DNA from: UBA11524 sp964391995
Lineage (GTDB): Bacteria; Bacillota; Clostridia; Christensenellales; Aristaeellaceae
Assembly: GCA_964391995.1 (NCBI GenBank)
Contig: CAYMOM010000008.1
Coordinates: forward strand, 1-34,541
Length of the DNA: 34,541 bases
Direction: 5' to 3'
The notes below the pieces were generated by a model. That model worked only from the letters and a program-made list of their open reading frames with translations. It was not told the DNA's origin and did no database searches. Every line of letters begins with the position of its first letter. Position 1 is the stretch's first letter. A program made the position numbers and the translations under genes. Below, one piece after another: positions 8,671-15,869 of this stretch.

Positions 8671-9801
8671 ATGAAGGTTGAACGGAAAACTCTTGCAGAA
8701 ATTGGCGTTGCCGTCCTGCTCCTGTACCTGGCAATTCACTATTGGGATCAGTTCATCGGCCTGGTAGGCCTGGTGTTTGCCGCCGCCACGCCGCTGGTTT
8801 TTGGCGGCGCGCTGGCGTTTATCGTCAACATTTTCATGAACTTTCTTGAGCGCCATCTGTCCCGGCTGTTTCACCTGAAGCGGCACGCCAAATGGCTGCG
8901 CCCCGTGTGCATGCTGCTGGCCTTTCTGATTGTCGGCCTGGTGCTGTTCCTGATCATCCGCATGATCGTCCCCGAGCTGACCCAGTGCCTGGAGGTGCTG
9001 ATTGCCGCCGTGCCCAGCGCACTGCGCACAGCCGCCCGGTGGGCCGAGGATACGCTGAACATTTTCGGCCTGTTCAATCAAGTGCTGGCGGACATGCAGG
9101 CCAACCAGGGCAACCTGCAGGAAACGCTGACGAAAGGCATCAACGCAGTGCTCTACGGTGCCGGCAGCGTGTTCACGGTGGTGTTCAGCGCCACCAGCAC
9201 GGTGATTTCCAGCGTGATTTCCGTTTTCCTGGGCTTTGTGTTTGCGGTGCATCTTTTGTCTGGCAAGGAAAAGCTGAATGTGCAGTTCAAACAGCTGATG
9301 CGCCGCTCGCTGCCTGCCAGGGCCAATCGCCGGGTGTGTCATGTGCTGCATGTGCTGAACCGAAGCTTTCACAGCTACATTGTCTGCCAGGTAACCGAGG
9401 CATTCATCCTGGGCAGCCTGTGCGCCATTGGCATGCTGATTTTCCGCATGCCCTATGCCCTGATGATCGGCTGCCTGATGGGCGTAACGGCGCTGATTCC
9501 CATTGCCGGTGCATACATCGGCGGCGGCATTGGTGCCATCATGATTTTCTCGGTCAACCCGGCCCAGGCCCTGTGGTTCATTGTGTTTCTGGTGGTGCTC
9601 CAGCAGCTGGAAGGCAACCTGATCTACCCCCGCGTGGCTGGCTCCTCCCTGGGCCTGCCGGGCATATGGGTGCTGGCAGCCATCACCATCGGCGGCGGCC
9701 TGCTGGGGATTCTGGGCATGCTGATCAGCGTGCCGCTGACCACCGCCCTCTACCATCTTCTTCAGGAACACATGAGCAAGCCTGCACCGCAAAAAGCATA
9801 A
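8671..9801 (+). CDS. AI-2E family membrane transporter
   Basis: A 376-residue integral membrane protein of the AI-2E (TqsA/PerM/YtvI) family. The fold is visible as hydrophobic helices at about 10-30, 32-58, 75-100, then a soluble segment, then helices from about 165 onward. The C-terminal block with ALIPIAGAYIGGGIGAI, the QQLEGNLIYPRV motif and a last helix rich in Gly and Leu is the family's most conserved part. Members have been linked to sodium/proton exchange and to small-molecule export; substrate prediction is not justified here. The start at 8671 follows GGAGG by about ten bases. It is a single-gene unit with its own promoter and terminator, diverging from the GH2 gene. Confidence 0.85.
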   Translation: MKVERKTLAEIGVAVLLLYLAIHYWDQFIGLVGLVFAAATPLVFGGALAFIVNIFMNFLERHLSRLFHLKRHAKWLRPVCMLLAFLIVGLVLFLIIRMIVPELTQCLEVLIAAVPSALRTAARWAEDTLNIFGLFNQVLADMQANQGNLQETLTKGINAVLYGAGSVFTVVFSATSTVISSVISVFLGFVFAVHLLSGKEKLNVQFKQLMRRSLPARANRRVCHVLHVLNRSFHSYIVCQVTEAFILGSLCAIGMLIFRMPYALMIGCLMGVTALIPIAGAYIGGGIGAIMIFSVNPAQALWFIVFLVVLQQLEGNLIYPRVAGSSLGLPGIWVLAAITIGGGLLGILGMLISVPLTTALYHLLQEHMSKPAPQKA

Positions 9802-9808
9802 TGCAAAC

Positions 9809-9850
9809 GCCGACCCTCCAATTCAGGAAGGCCGGCTATTTTCTTCTTTT
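9809..9850 (+). terminator. Intrinsic terminator after the AI-2E-family gene
   Basis: The stem 9809-9819/9826-9836 (11 positions, two mismatches) is followed by a T-rich tract. Its sequence is close to the hairpin at 29593-29620 (24 of 28 identical). Confidence 0.8.
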
Positions 9851-9874
9851 CCGTCATTTTCCTTTTTGTTTTTG

Positions 9875-9890
9875 ATATTTGATCAAATAT
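9875..9890. promoter_or_regulatory. Perfect 16-bp palindrome, candidate operator
   Basis: ATATTTGATCAAATAT is its own reverse complement and ends one base before the -35 hexamer of the sugar-acid operon. The position and symmetry are those of a dimeric repressor or activator site. The regulator is not known; the GntR-type protein encoded at 21979-22647 is one candidate. Confidence 0.55.
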
Positions 9891-9891
9891 A

Positions 9892-9920
9892 TTGACTTTT
9901 TCTCTCTCCTCTGCTACAAT
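9892..9920 (+). promoter_or_regulatory. Sigma-A promoter of the dehydratase-aldolase-kinase operon
   Basis: TTGACT (9892-9897), a 17-base spacer and TACAAT (9915-9920) with an extended TGC. It has one mismatch in each hexamer, and the start codon is 40 bases downstream. Confidence 0.85.
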
Positions 9921-9960
9921 TCAAGAAGCACAAATCCTGTTTGCAGGAGGGATCGTTTCT

Positions 9961-11106
9961 ATGAAGATTGAACGCATTGAGCTGTTCAAAGTGCCGCCAC
10001 GATGGCTTTTCCTGAAGCTGACCACCGATGATGGCTTGGTGGGCTGGGGTGAACCCATTGTGGAAGGGAAAGCCGACACCGTGATGGCCTGCGTGAAGGA
10101 GCTGCAGGATCAGCTTCTGGGCAAGCCTGCCAACAACATCGAGGCACTGTGGCAAAGCATGTATCGCTGCAATTTCTATCGCGGCGGCCCAGTGCTGACC
10201 AGTGCCATGTCCGGTATCGAGCAGGCCCTGTGGGACATCAAGGGCAAGGCCCTGGGCGTGCCTGTCTATGAACTGCTGGGCGGCGCCGTGCGGGAGAAAC
10301 TGCAATGCTATGCCTGGATCATGGCCGAGGGCGACCACGACTACATGGCCGATGTTCAGCAGCGGTTGAACCAGGGCTACCAAACCATCAAAATGTGCGT
10401 GACGGACGAGCTGGGCTGGGTGGACAGCATGCACAAGCTGGACAAGGCCGCTGAAAAGGTGGCCCGCATCCGCGAGAAATACGGCAATCAGCTGGATATT
10501 GCGGTTGATTTCCACGGCCGGGTGCACATGCCCATGGCCCGCATGCTGCTGAAGGAGCTGGAGCAATACAAGCTGCTCTATATTGAAGAACCTCTCCAGC
10601 CAGAGCAGCTTGAAGGATTCGTTGAGCTTCGCCGCCACACGGGCACGCCCATTGCCACAGGCGAGCGCATGTTTACCCGCTGGGGTTTCAAAAGCCTGAT
10701 AGCCTCCGGCGCAGCTGATATTGTTCAGCCCGACCTGAGCCACGCAGGCGGCATTTGGGAATCCCGCAAAATTGCCGCCATGGCGGAGTGCTTCGACATG
10801 GGTGTGGCGCCCCACTGTCCCCTGGGGCCCATTGCCCTTGCTGCCTGCATCCAAATGGATTTCTGTACCCCCAATGCCTTCATCCAGGAACAGAGCCTGA
10901 ACATTCACCTTCAGGGTTTGGGCGATCCCTGCTACCTGAAGGCCGGCGGCGGCTTTGATTATCAGAACGGATGGATCATGAAACCCACCCGCCCCGGCCT
11001 GGGCATCGACATTGATGAAGAAAAGGTTCGCAGCGCTGCCCTTCAAGGCCACCAGTGGCGCAATCCCCGCCTGCAGCTGGCGGACGGCACACCCATCGAC
11101 TGGTAA
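9961..11106 (+). CDS. D-galactonate dehydratase-like enolase-superfamily enzyme (paralogue 1)
   Basis: A 381-residue mandelate-racemase-group enzyme expected to remove water from a sugar acid, giving a 2-keto-3-deoxy acid. Magnesium ligands D183, E209 and E235 and catalytic H185 and H285 fall at the same positions as in E. coli DgoD, and the WDIKGKALGVPV and QPDLSHAGGI blocks are conserved. It is less like E. coli DgoD than the second copy at 12860-14008: residues 119-125 read WIMAEGD where DgoD and copy 2 have WVGGDRP. The preferred acid may therefore differ (D-galactonate, or another aldonate). The start at 9961 is set by GCAGGAGG upstream; the longer frame from 9892 would overlap the promoter. 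First gene of an operon with the aldolase and kinase. Confidence 0.85.
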   Translation: MKIERIELFKVPPRWLFLKLTTDDGLVGWGEPIVEGKADTVMACVKELQDQLLGKPANNIEALWQSMYRCNFYRGGPVLTSAMSGIEQALWDIKGKALGVPVYELLGGAVREKLQCYAWIMAEGDHDYMADVQQRLNQGYQTIKMCVTDELGWVDSMHKLDKAAEKVARIREKYGNQLDIAVDFHGRVHMPMARMLLKELEQYKLLYIEEPLQPEQLEGFVELRRHTGTPIATGERMFTRWGFKSLIASGAADIVQPDLSHAGGIWESRKIAAMAECFDMGVAPHCPLGPIALAACIQMDFCTPNAFIQEQSLNIHLQGLGDPCYLKAGGGFDYQNGWIMKPTRPGLGIDIDEEKVRSAALQGHQWRNPRLQLADGTPIDW

Positions 11107-11119
11107 AGGAGACCATGGT

Positions 11120-11797
11120 ATGAACACGCATGAAGAAACCTTGGCACGCATTGGCGAAAGGAAAATCATTGCCATTGTGCGCGGACTGGAGCCTTCCCTG
11201 CTGCTGGAGCTGGCCCAGGCGCTGTATGCCGGCGGCATTGACCTGATTGAAGTGACCTTCCCCCAAAATGACCCCAGCCGCTGGCAGGAAACCGCAAACG
11301 GCATCCGCACCCTTGCCTCTGCCCTGGACGGCAAACTGATGGTGGGTGCCGGCACCGTGGTTACAACCCAGCAGCTGATGATGGCCTATGACGCCGGTGC
11401 ACGCTATATCATTACCCCCAATATTGACACCCGCATTATTCACGACACGCGAAAACTGGGGCTTGTGTCCCTCCCCGGCGCCTTTACGCCTTCCGAAATT
11501 GCCGCCGCCTATGATGCCGGTGCGGACATGGTGAAGGTATTCCCTGCCGGCTCTCTTGGGCCCGGCTACATCAAAGCAGTGAAGGCTCCCCTTTCCCATG
11601 TGCCGCTGATGGCCGTGGGCGGCATTAATGAAAAGAACGCTGCGGATTTTCTCCGTGCAGGCGCCGCCGGCATCGGCGTTGGCGGCAATCTGGTGCAGAA
11701 GGACTGGCTCGTTCAGGGCAAGGCAGGCCAGATTACCGCCCTGGCAAAAGAATATGTTCAAGTGATCAAGGAGGCATCCTCATGGCAAAAATCGTAA
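11120..11797 (+). CDS. eda: KDPG/KHG-type aldolase
   Basis: A 225-residue class I aldolase of the 2-dehydro-3-deoxy-6-phosphogluconate / 4-hydroxy-2-oxoglutarate family. It splits the phosphorylated 2-keto-3-deoxy acid into pyruvate and glyceraldehyde 3-phosphate. The Schiff-base lysine is K139 in DMVKVFPAG, the catalytic glutamate E44 in IEVTF, and the substrate loop GAGTV is at 76-80. In E. coli the corresponding dgo enzyme is DgoA; sequence alone does not separate the gluco and galacto epimers. The start at 11120 lies 13 bases after the dehydratase stop with AAAGGAG ahead. The 3' end overlaps the kinase start by 16 bases. Confidence 0.9.
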   Translation: MNTHEETLARIGERKIIAIVRGLEPSLLLELAQALYAGGIDLIEVTFPQNDPSRWQETANGIRTLASALDGKLMVGAGTVVTTQQLMMAYDAGARYIITPNIDTRIIHDTRKLGLVSLPGAFTPSEIAAAYDAGADMVKVFPAGSLGPGYIKAVKAPLSHVPLMAVGGINEKNAADFLRAGAAGIGVGGNLVQKDWLVQGKAGQITALAKEYVQVIKEASSWQKS

Positions 11798-12804
11798 CCT
11801 TTGGTGAAATCATGCTGCGTCTGAATCCTCCCGGATATCTGCGGCTGGTGCAGGCAGAAACCCTGGAGGCCTCCTATGCCGGCGGCGAGGCCAATGTGGC
11901 TGTTTCCCTGGCCAACTATGGGCATCAGGCTGCCTTTCTTTCCAAGGTTCCCCAGCATGACATGGGCCAGTGTGCCGTGAATGCCCTGCGCCGCTATGGT
12001 GTTGATACCAGCCTGATGCTCCGGGGCGGAGAAAGGCTTGGCTTGTACTATGTGGAAAAGGGCGCTTCCCAGCGTGGCAGCAAGGTTATTTACGACAGGG
12101 CAGGCGCCGCTTTTGCCTGCTCCGAGCGCAGCGAGTATGACTGGGACCGGCTGCTGGAAGGTGTGGAATGGTTTCACTTCACCGGCATTACCCCGGCCCT
12201 TGGCGGCCAGCTGCCCGATATTTGCCTGGATGCCGTTCAGGCCTGCCGCAGAAAGCGCATTCCCGTTTCCTGCGACCTGAACTACCGCGGCAAGCTGTGG
12301 AGCCGGGAAGAGGCCTGCCAGGTTATGACCAGGCTGATGCCCTATGTCACCCTTTGCATCGCCAACGAGGAGGACGCGGCGGATGTGTTTGGCATCACCG
12401 CCTCCGGCAGCGATGTGCAGGGCGGAAAACTCTGCCGCGAAGGCTATGTGGATGTAGCCCGCCAGCTGCAGGAAAGGTTTGGGTTCCAAAGCGTCGCCAT
12501 CACCCTGCGCAGCAGCATTTCCGCCAGCGATAACGATTGGGCCGGCATGCTCTATGATGGCGAGAACGCCTACTTCTCACCCACCTATCATATGCACATT
12601 GTGGATCGTGTCGGCGGCGGCGACAGCTTTGGCGGCGGACTGATTCACGGGCTTGTCAGCGGCTATCCTCCGCAGCAGGCCATTGATTTCGCTGTAGCTG
12701 CCAGCTGTTTGAAGCACTCCATTGAGCAGGACTTCAACCATGTTTCCGAAAAGGAGGTCATGGCCCTGGTGAAGGGCAACGCCTCCGGCCGGGTTCAGCG
12801 ATAA
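11782..12804 (+). CDS. kdgK: 2-keto-3-deoxy-sugar-acid kinase (PfkB family)
   Basis: A 340-residue PfkB/ribokinase-family sugar kinase, most likely phosphorylating 2-keto-3-deoxygluconate or its galacto epimer at C6. The N-terminal sugar-binding signature GGEANVAVSLANYG begins at residue 34. The ATP/catalytic signature DRVGGGDSFGGG is at 275-286 with the predicted base D281; GGGDSF replaces the more common GAGDTF, as in many KDG kinases. The start has AAGGAGG upstream and lies inside the aldolase 3' end, so the three enzymes (dehydratase, aldolase, kinase) form one tightly coupled unit for a DeLey-Doudoroff type route. Confidence 0.88.
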   Translation: MAKIVTFGEIMLRLNPPGYLRLVQAETLEASYAGGEANVAVSLANYGHQAAFLSKVPQHDMGQCAVNALRRYGVDTSLMLRGGERLGLYYVEKGASQRGSKVIYDRAGAAFACSERSEYDWDRLLEGVEWFHFTGITPALGGQLPDICLDAVQACRRKRIPVSCDLNYRGKLWSREEACQVMTRLMPYVTLCIANEEDAADVFGITASGSDVQGGKLCREGYVDVARQLQERFGFQSVAITLRSSISASDNDWAGMLYDGENAYFSPTYHMHIVDRVGGGDSFGGGLIHGLVSGYPPQQAIDFAVAASCLKHSIEQDFNHVSEKEVMALVKGNASGRVQR

Positions 12805-12820
12805 TGCCCCATATACAGCA

Positions 12821-12860
12821 CACTCCCCGGCTCCTGCCTGGAACCGGGGGGTGTTTAATT
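12821..12860 (+). terminator. Intrinsic terminator after the kinase gene
   Basis: The stem CACTCCCCGG (12821-12830)/CCGGGGGGTG (12844-12853), with one G-T wobble, is followed by TTTAATTT. The T-tract touches the stop codon of the convergent dehydratase gene. On the minus strand no matching U-run follows. Confidence 0.75.
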
Positions 12861-14008
12861 TACCATTCAGCAACCGTTCCATCATCATTTCGCCAGAGGG
12901 GATTTTTCCAGCTTACCGCGTTTGCCGATGCGCTTTTCACATATTCCTCATTGATGGAAACACCCAACCCCGGTGCATGGATCACATCAATATAGCCATC
13001 CTTGTATTGATAGATGCTCGGATCGTTCAAATAGTCCAGCAGCTCGCCGCCCTTGTTGTAGTGAATGCCCATGCTTTGCTCCTGAATAAACACATTGGGG
13101 GTACAGGTGTCCAGTGCAATGCAGGCTCCCAGCGCAATGGGCCCAAGGGGGCAGTGGGGCGCCACAGCCACATCATAGGCCTCTGCCATGGCGGCAATCT
13201 TTTTGCACTCGCTGATGCCGCCTGCGTGGCTCAAGTCGGGCTGAATAATATCCACATACCCGTCCTCCAACAGGTTTTTGAAATCCCAGCGGCTGAACAT
13301 CCGCTCCCCCGTGGCAATGGGCGTGGTGGTGGCCCGGGCAATCTCCCTCAGGGCTTCGTTGTTTTGCGGCAGAACGGGCTCCTCAATAAACATCAGATGA
13401 AACTGTTCCAGCTCGTGGGCCAGAACCTTGGCCATGGATTTATGCACCCGGCCGTGGAAATCCACTGCAATGTCCATGTCCATCCCCAATTCATCCCGGA
13501 TCGCCGCCACCCGCTGGCAGACCAGGTCGATTTTCCGGAAGCTGTCGATGTAGTGCATCTCTTCGGTGGCATTCATTTTCAGTGCCCGGTAGCCCTGGTT
13601 GTAGGCCTCTCTTGCCTCTTTGCGCACATGGTCAGGCCGATCGCCGCCCACCCAGCGGTATACCTTCAGCTTGTCCCGGCAGGCGCCGCCCAGCAGCTGC
13701 CATACCGGCACACCCAGGGCCTTGCCCTTGATATCCCACAGGGCCTGATCAATGCCGGCAATGGCGCTCATGTGCTCCGGGCCGCCGCGGTAGAAGCCCG
13801 TCCGGTACATCACCTGCCAGTGATCCTCAATCCGCATGGGGTCTTTGCCCAGCAGCACCTGGCGGAATTCATTCACAGCTGCCAGCACCGTGTCCGCATG
13901 ACCTTCAACAACGGGTTCTCCCCAGCCATCGATGCCCTCATCCGTTGTGATCTTCAGGAAAAGCCAGCGCGGAGGAACCTTATACAGATGCATTCCCGTT
14001 ATTTTCAT
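12860..14008 (-). CDS. dgoD: D-galactonate dehydratase (paralogue 2)
   Basis: A 382-residue enolase-superfamily dehydratase converting D-galactonate to 2-keto-3-deoxy-D-galactonate. Same length as E. coli DgoD, with ligands D183, E209, E235 and catalytic H185, H285 in register. Several stretches typical of DgoD are present, including WVGGDRP (119-125), MYRTGFYRGGP (67-77) and QEQSMGIHYNKG. Last gene of the six-gene transporter operon. Its start lies 29 bases inside the preceding glycosidase gene, with AAGGGAAGG ahead. It converges on the operon that encodes the downstream kinase and aldolase. Confidence 0.9.
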   Translation of the reverse strand: MKITGMHLYKVPPRWLFLKITTDEGIDGWGEPVVEGHADTVLAAVNEFRQVLLGKDPMRIEDHWQVMYRTGFYRGGPEHMSAIAGIDQALWDIKGKALGVPVWQLLGGACRDKLKVYRWVGGDRPDHVRKEAREAYNQGYRALKMNATEEMHYIDSFRKIDLVCQRVAAIRDELGMDMDIAVDFHGRVHKSMAKVLAHELEQFHLMFIEEPVLPQNNEALREIARATTTPIATGERMFSRWDFKNLLEDGYVDIIQPDLSHAGGISECKKIAAMAEAYDVAVAPHCPLGPIALGACIALDTCTPNVFIQEQSMGIHYNKGGELLDYLNDPSIYQYKDGYIDVIHAPGLGVSINEEYVKSASANAVSWKNPLWRNDDGTVAEW

Positions 14009-15869
14009 ATGTTTCCTTCCCTTCTTCCATTGTTTTCAGCATGGCCAGTGTTTCCCTGTCCGCCAGTGCAGCCAGGCGGAAGGCGCCATTCCAGCACACC
14101 AGCCACCGGGAGGTGTGCATAGGCTCTCCCCGGCTGGTATGCCACCAGGTCTGGCACACACCCTCGTCCTGGCTTCCGGCTGGGCGCACCATGCCGTCAA
14201 TCACCATCGATCCGTCTGAAACAAACTGTGTGGCATTGCACCACACCTCCCATGCAATGCGGCGGTAACGGGCCTTGCCTGTCCATTTCGCCAGCCGCAC
14301 CCACAGGGGCACGCACAGCAGGGCGTAGGCATCAATGTGCTGGTGCTGGGTGGAAACCGCCCCGCCGCCCAGGGTATCATAGCGAAACGCCCCCAGCAGG
14401 GTCTCCGCCGGATAGTGAACGGAATAATGGTAGAGCCATGTTTCCAGGTAGGTTGTTATGTCCTCAGCCTGGCGGAGGTAATGTTCATCGCCAGTAGCAG
14501 CAAAAAGCTCCACTGCCAGGCCCAACAGGGGCATGGCGCCTTCTTTATCAATGCACAGGGTGTCCAGCGCCCCCGCCGTCAGATAGCCATCCCGCTCAAA
14601 TCGCGAAAAATAGCACGCAAAGCTCCGCTTAGCCGCTTGGAGCATGGCAGCATCGTTTGTTTCCTTCCAGCCTGCCATCAGGGCCCAAGCCATGTATGCG
14701 CCGGCTGTGCCATCGCGTTCTGCAGGCCGTCCATCCGCATACCAAGCCCGGGGGAAGGAACCGTCCTCCAGCTGTGCACCCAGGGCAAAGCGGCACAGCG
14801 CCAGCGCCGTATCCCGCCAAGCAGGCTTATCCAGCCCCCATGCCCGGGCCAGGCGCCAGGCTTCCAGATACTGCACCACAGCGCTGTACAGGTTGGCACA
14901 ATCCTCCTTCTCGTCCGCTGCGGGCACAGCATGGGCCTGGACAGCATCGAACCGGCAGCGGAACAGGCCATTGGGCAGCCTGGCAGCCTGCCATCCATCC
15001 AGCACATCCACACCCTGGCGAATCAGCTTCTCGTCCCTGCGGCGGACACCTTCCCGCATGAGGGAAACAGCCATCAGGGCATTCTGGCCTACCCAGCCGA
15101 TTTCCAGCACATTTCGCCGCTGATGCCATGCGCCTGCATCCGCATACAGGCCCATGCAAAAGCCTTTGAAGCCGTCCTCCTGGAAGTAAGCGCTTTCCGC
15201 GGCAAAGCGAATGCCCAGATCCCAAAGTTTTTCCGTTGTATGCTTTGGCCGCAGGGGATGGCCCATCAGCCTGTTTGCAACATCCAGCGTTTTCCGTATG
15301 GCCAGGCCTTTTCCCGCTGCCTTTTCCAGCACCACCCATGCGGTGAAGTTCAAGCTGCCGCTGCAGTGGAGCTTCGGCTCTCTGGCGCCAGCCCATGCGG
15401 CCTTCGCAGTATAGCTGACGGGCTTCTCCACCTGGGGAAGCAGCAAGCGGTGGCGCATCCCTTTTTCCGTTTCCTCCAGGGACATGGAGAAGGGCGGATT
15501 GGCAAGATCGCCAAAGAGGCACAAGGAATTTTCATCCGTTTCGGAATAAGTGCAGCCCGGGACGGATGACCGATGATGGGCATAAACCCATGGCTGACCA
15601 TTCCCCGTCAGTCCCTGCGGCTCCACACCGCTGCCCCAATGATTGCCATGGTAGGTCACGCAGGGAATTTCGTAAAACCGCGGCTTTCCAAGGGACAGCA
15701 CATTCACAGTCAGCTCCCCTGTCCGTGCCTGGCGCAGGCCAAAACAGCGGGTCAGGCGAAAAACGCCCTTGTCCCATACCTCCACCGTGTCACCGGCCGG
15801 ATCATAATCTTCCACCATGGCCACAGGGGTTTGGTTTTCATAAAACACACCCTTGTCAAAGCTCCACAT
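13980..15869 (-). CDS. Predicted six-hairpin (alpha/alpha)6 glycosidase, family unknown
   Basis: A 629-residue cytoplasmic protein (no signal peptide) of uncertain family. The first 200 or so residues look like a beta-rich domain. The rest has the repeated helix-loop pattern of six-hairpin glycosidases, with blocks such as NGLFRCRFD, LEDGSFPRAWYADG, GAYMAWALMAG and a His/Trp-rich end QTWWHTS (573-579). No known catalytic pair was recognised, and the GH127 cysteine cluster is absent. The start at 15869 is set by AAAGGAGGAG six bases upstream; a longer in-frame start at 15911 is rejected. It overlaps the AraC gene by 14 bases and the dehydratase gene by 29. Its place between a carbohydrate importer and a galactonate dehydratase suggests it releases or processes the imported glycan. 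Confidence 0.6.
   Translation of the reverse strand: MWSFDKGVFYENQTPVAMVEDYDPAGDTVEVWDKGVFRLTRCFGLRQARTGELTVNVLSLGKPRFYEIPCVTYHGNHWGSGVEPQGLTGNGQPWVYAHHRSSVPGCTYSETDENSLCLFGDLANPPFSMSLEETEKGMRHRLLLPQVEKPVSYTAKAAWAGAREPKLHCSGSLNFTAWVVLEKAAGKGLAIRKTLDVANRLMGHPLRPKHTTEKLWDLGIRFAAESAYFQEDGFKGFCMGLYADAGAWHQRRNVLEIGWVGQNALMAVSLMREGVRRRDEKLIRQGVDVLDGWQAARLPNGLFRCRFDAVQAHAVPAADEKEDCANLYSAVVQYLEAWRLARAWGLDKPAWRDTALALCRFALGAQLEDGSFPRAWYADGRPAERDGTAGAYMAWALMAGWKETNDAAMLQAAKRSFACYFSRFERDGYLTAGALDTLCIDKEGAMPLLGLAVELFAATGDEHYLRQAEDITTYLETWLYHYSVHYPAETLLGAFRYDTLGGGAVSTQHQHIDAYALLCVPLWVRLAKWTGKARYRRIAWEVWCNATQFVSDGSMVIDGMVRPAGSQDEGVCQTWWHTSRGEPMHTSRWLVCWNGAFRLAALADRETLAMLKTMEEGKETYENNGNASV

Noticed and set aside
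8671..9801. Autoinducer-2 exporter
   Set aside because: The family name does not fix the substrate; many members are ion exchangers, and no quorum-sensing gene is nearby.
13980..15869. GH127-type beta-L-arabinofuranosidase
   Set aside because: Similar size and helical pattern, but the zinc-binding Glu/Cys cluster of that family is not seen.
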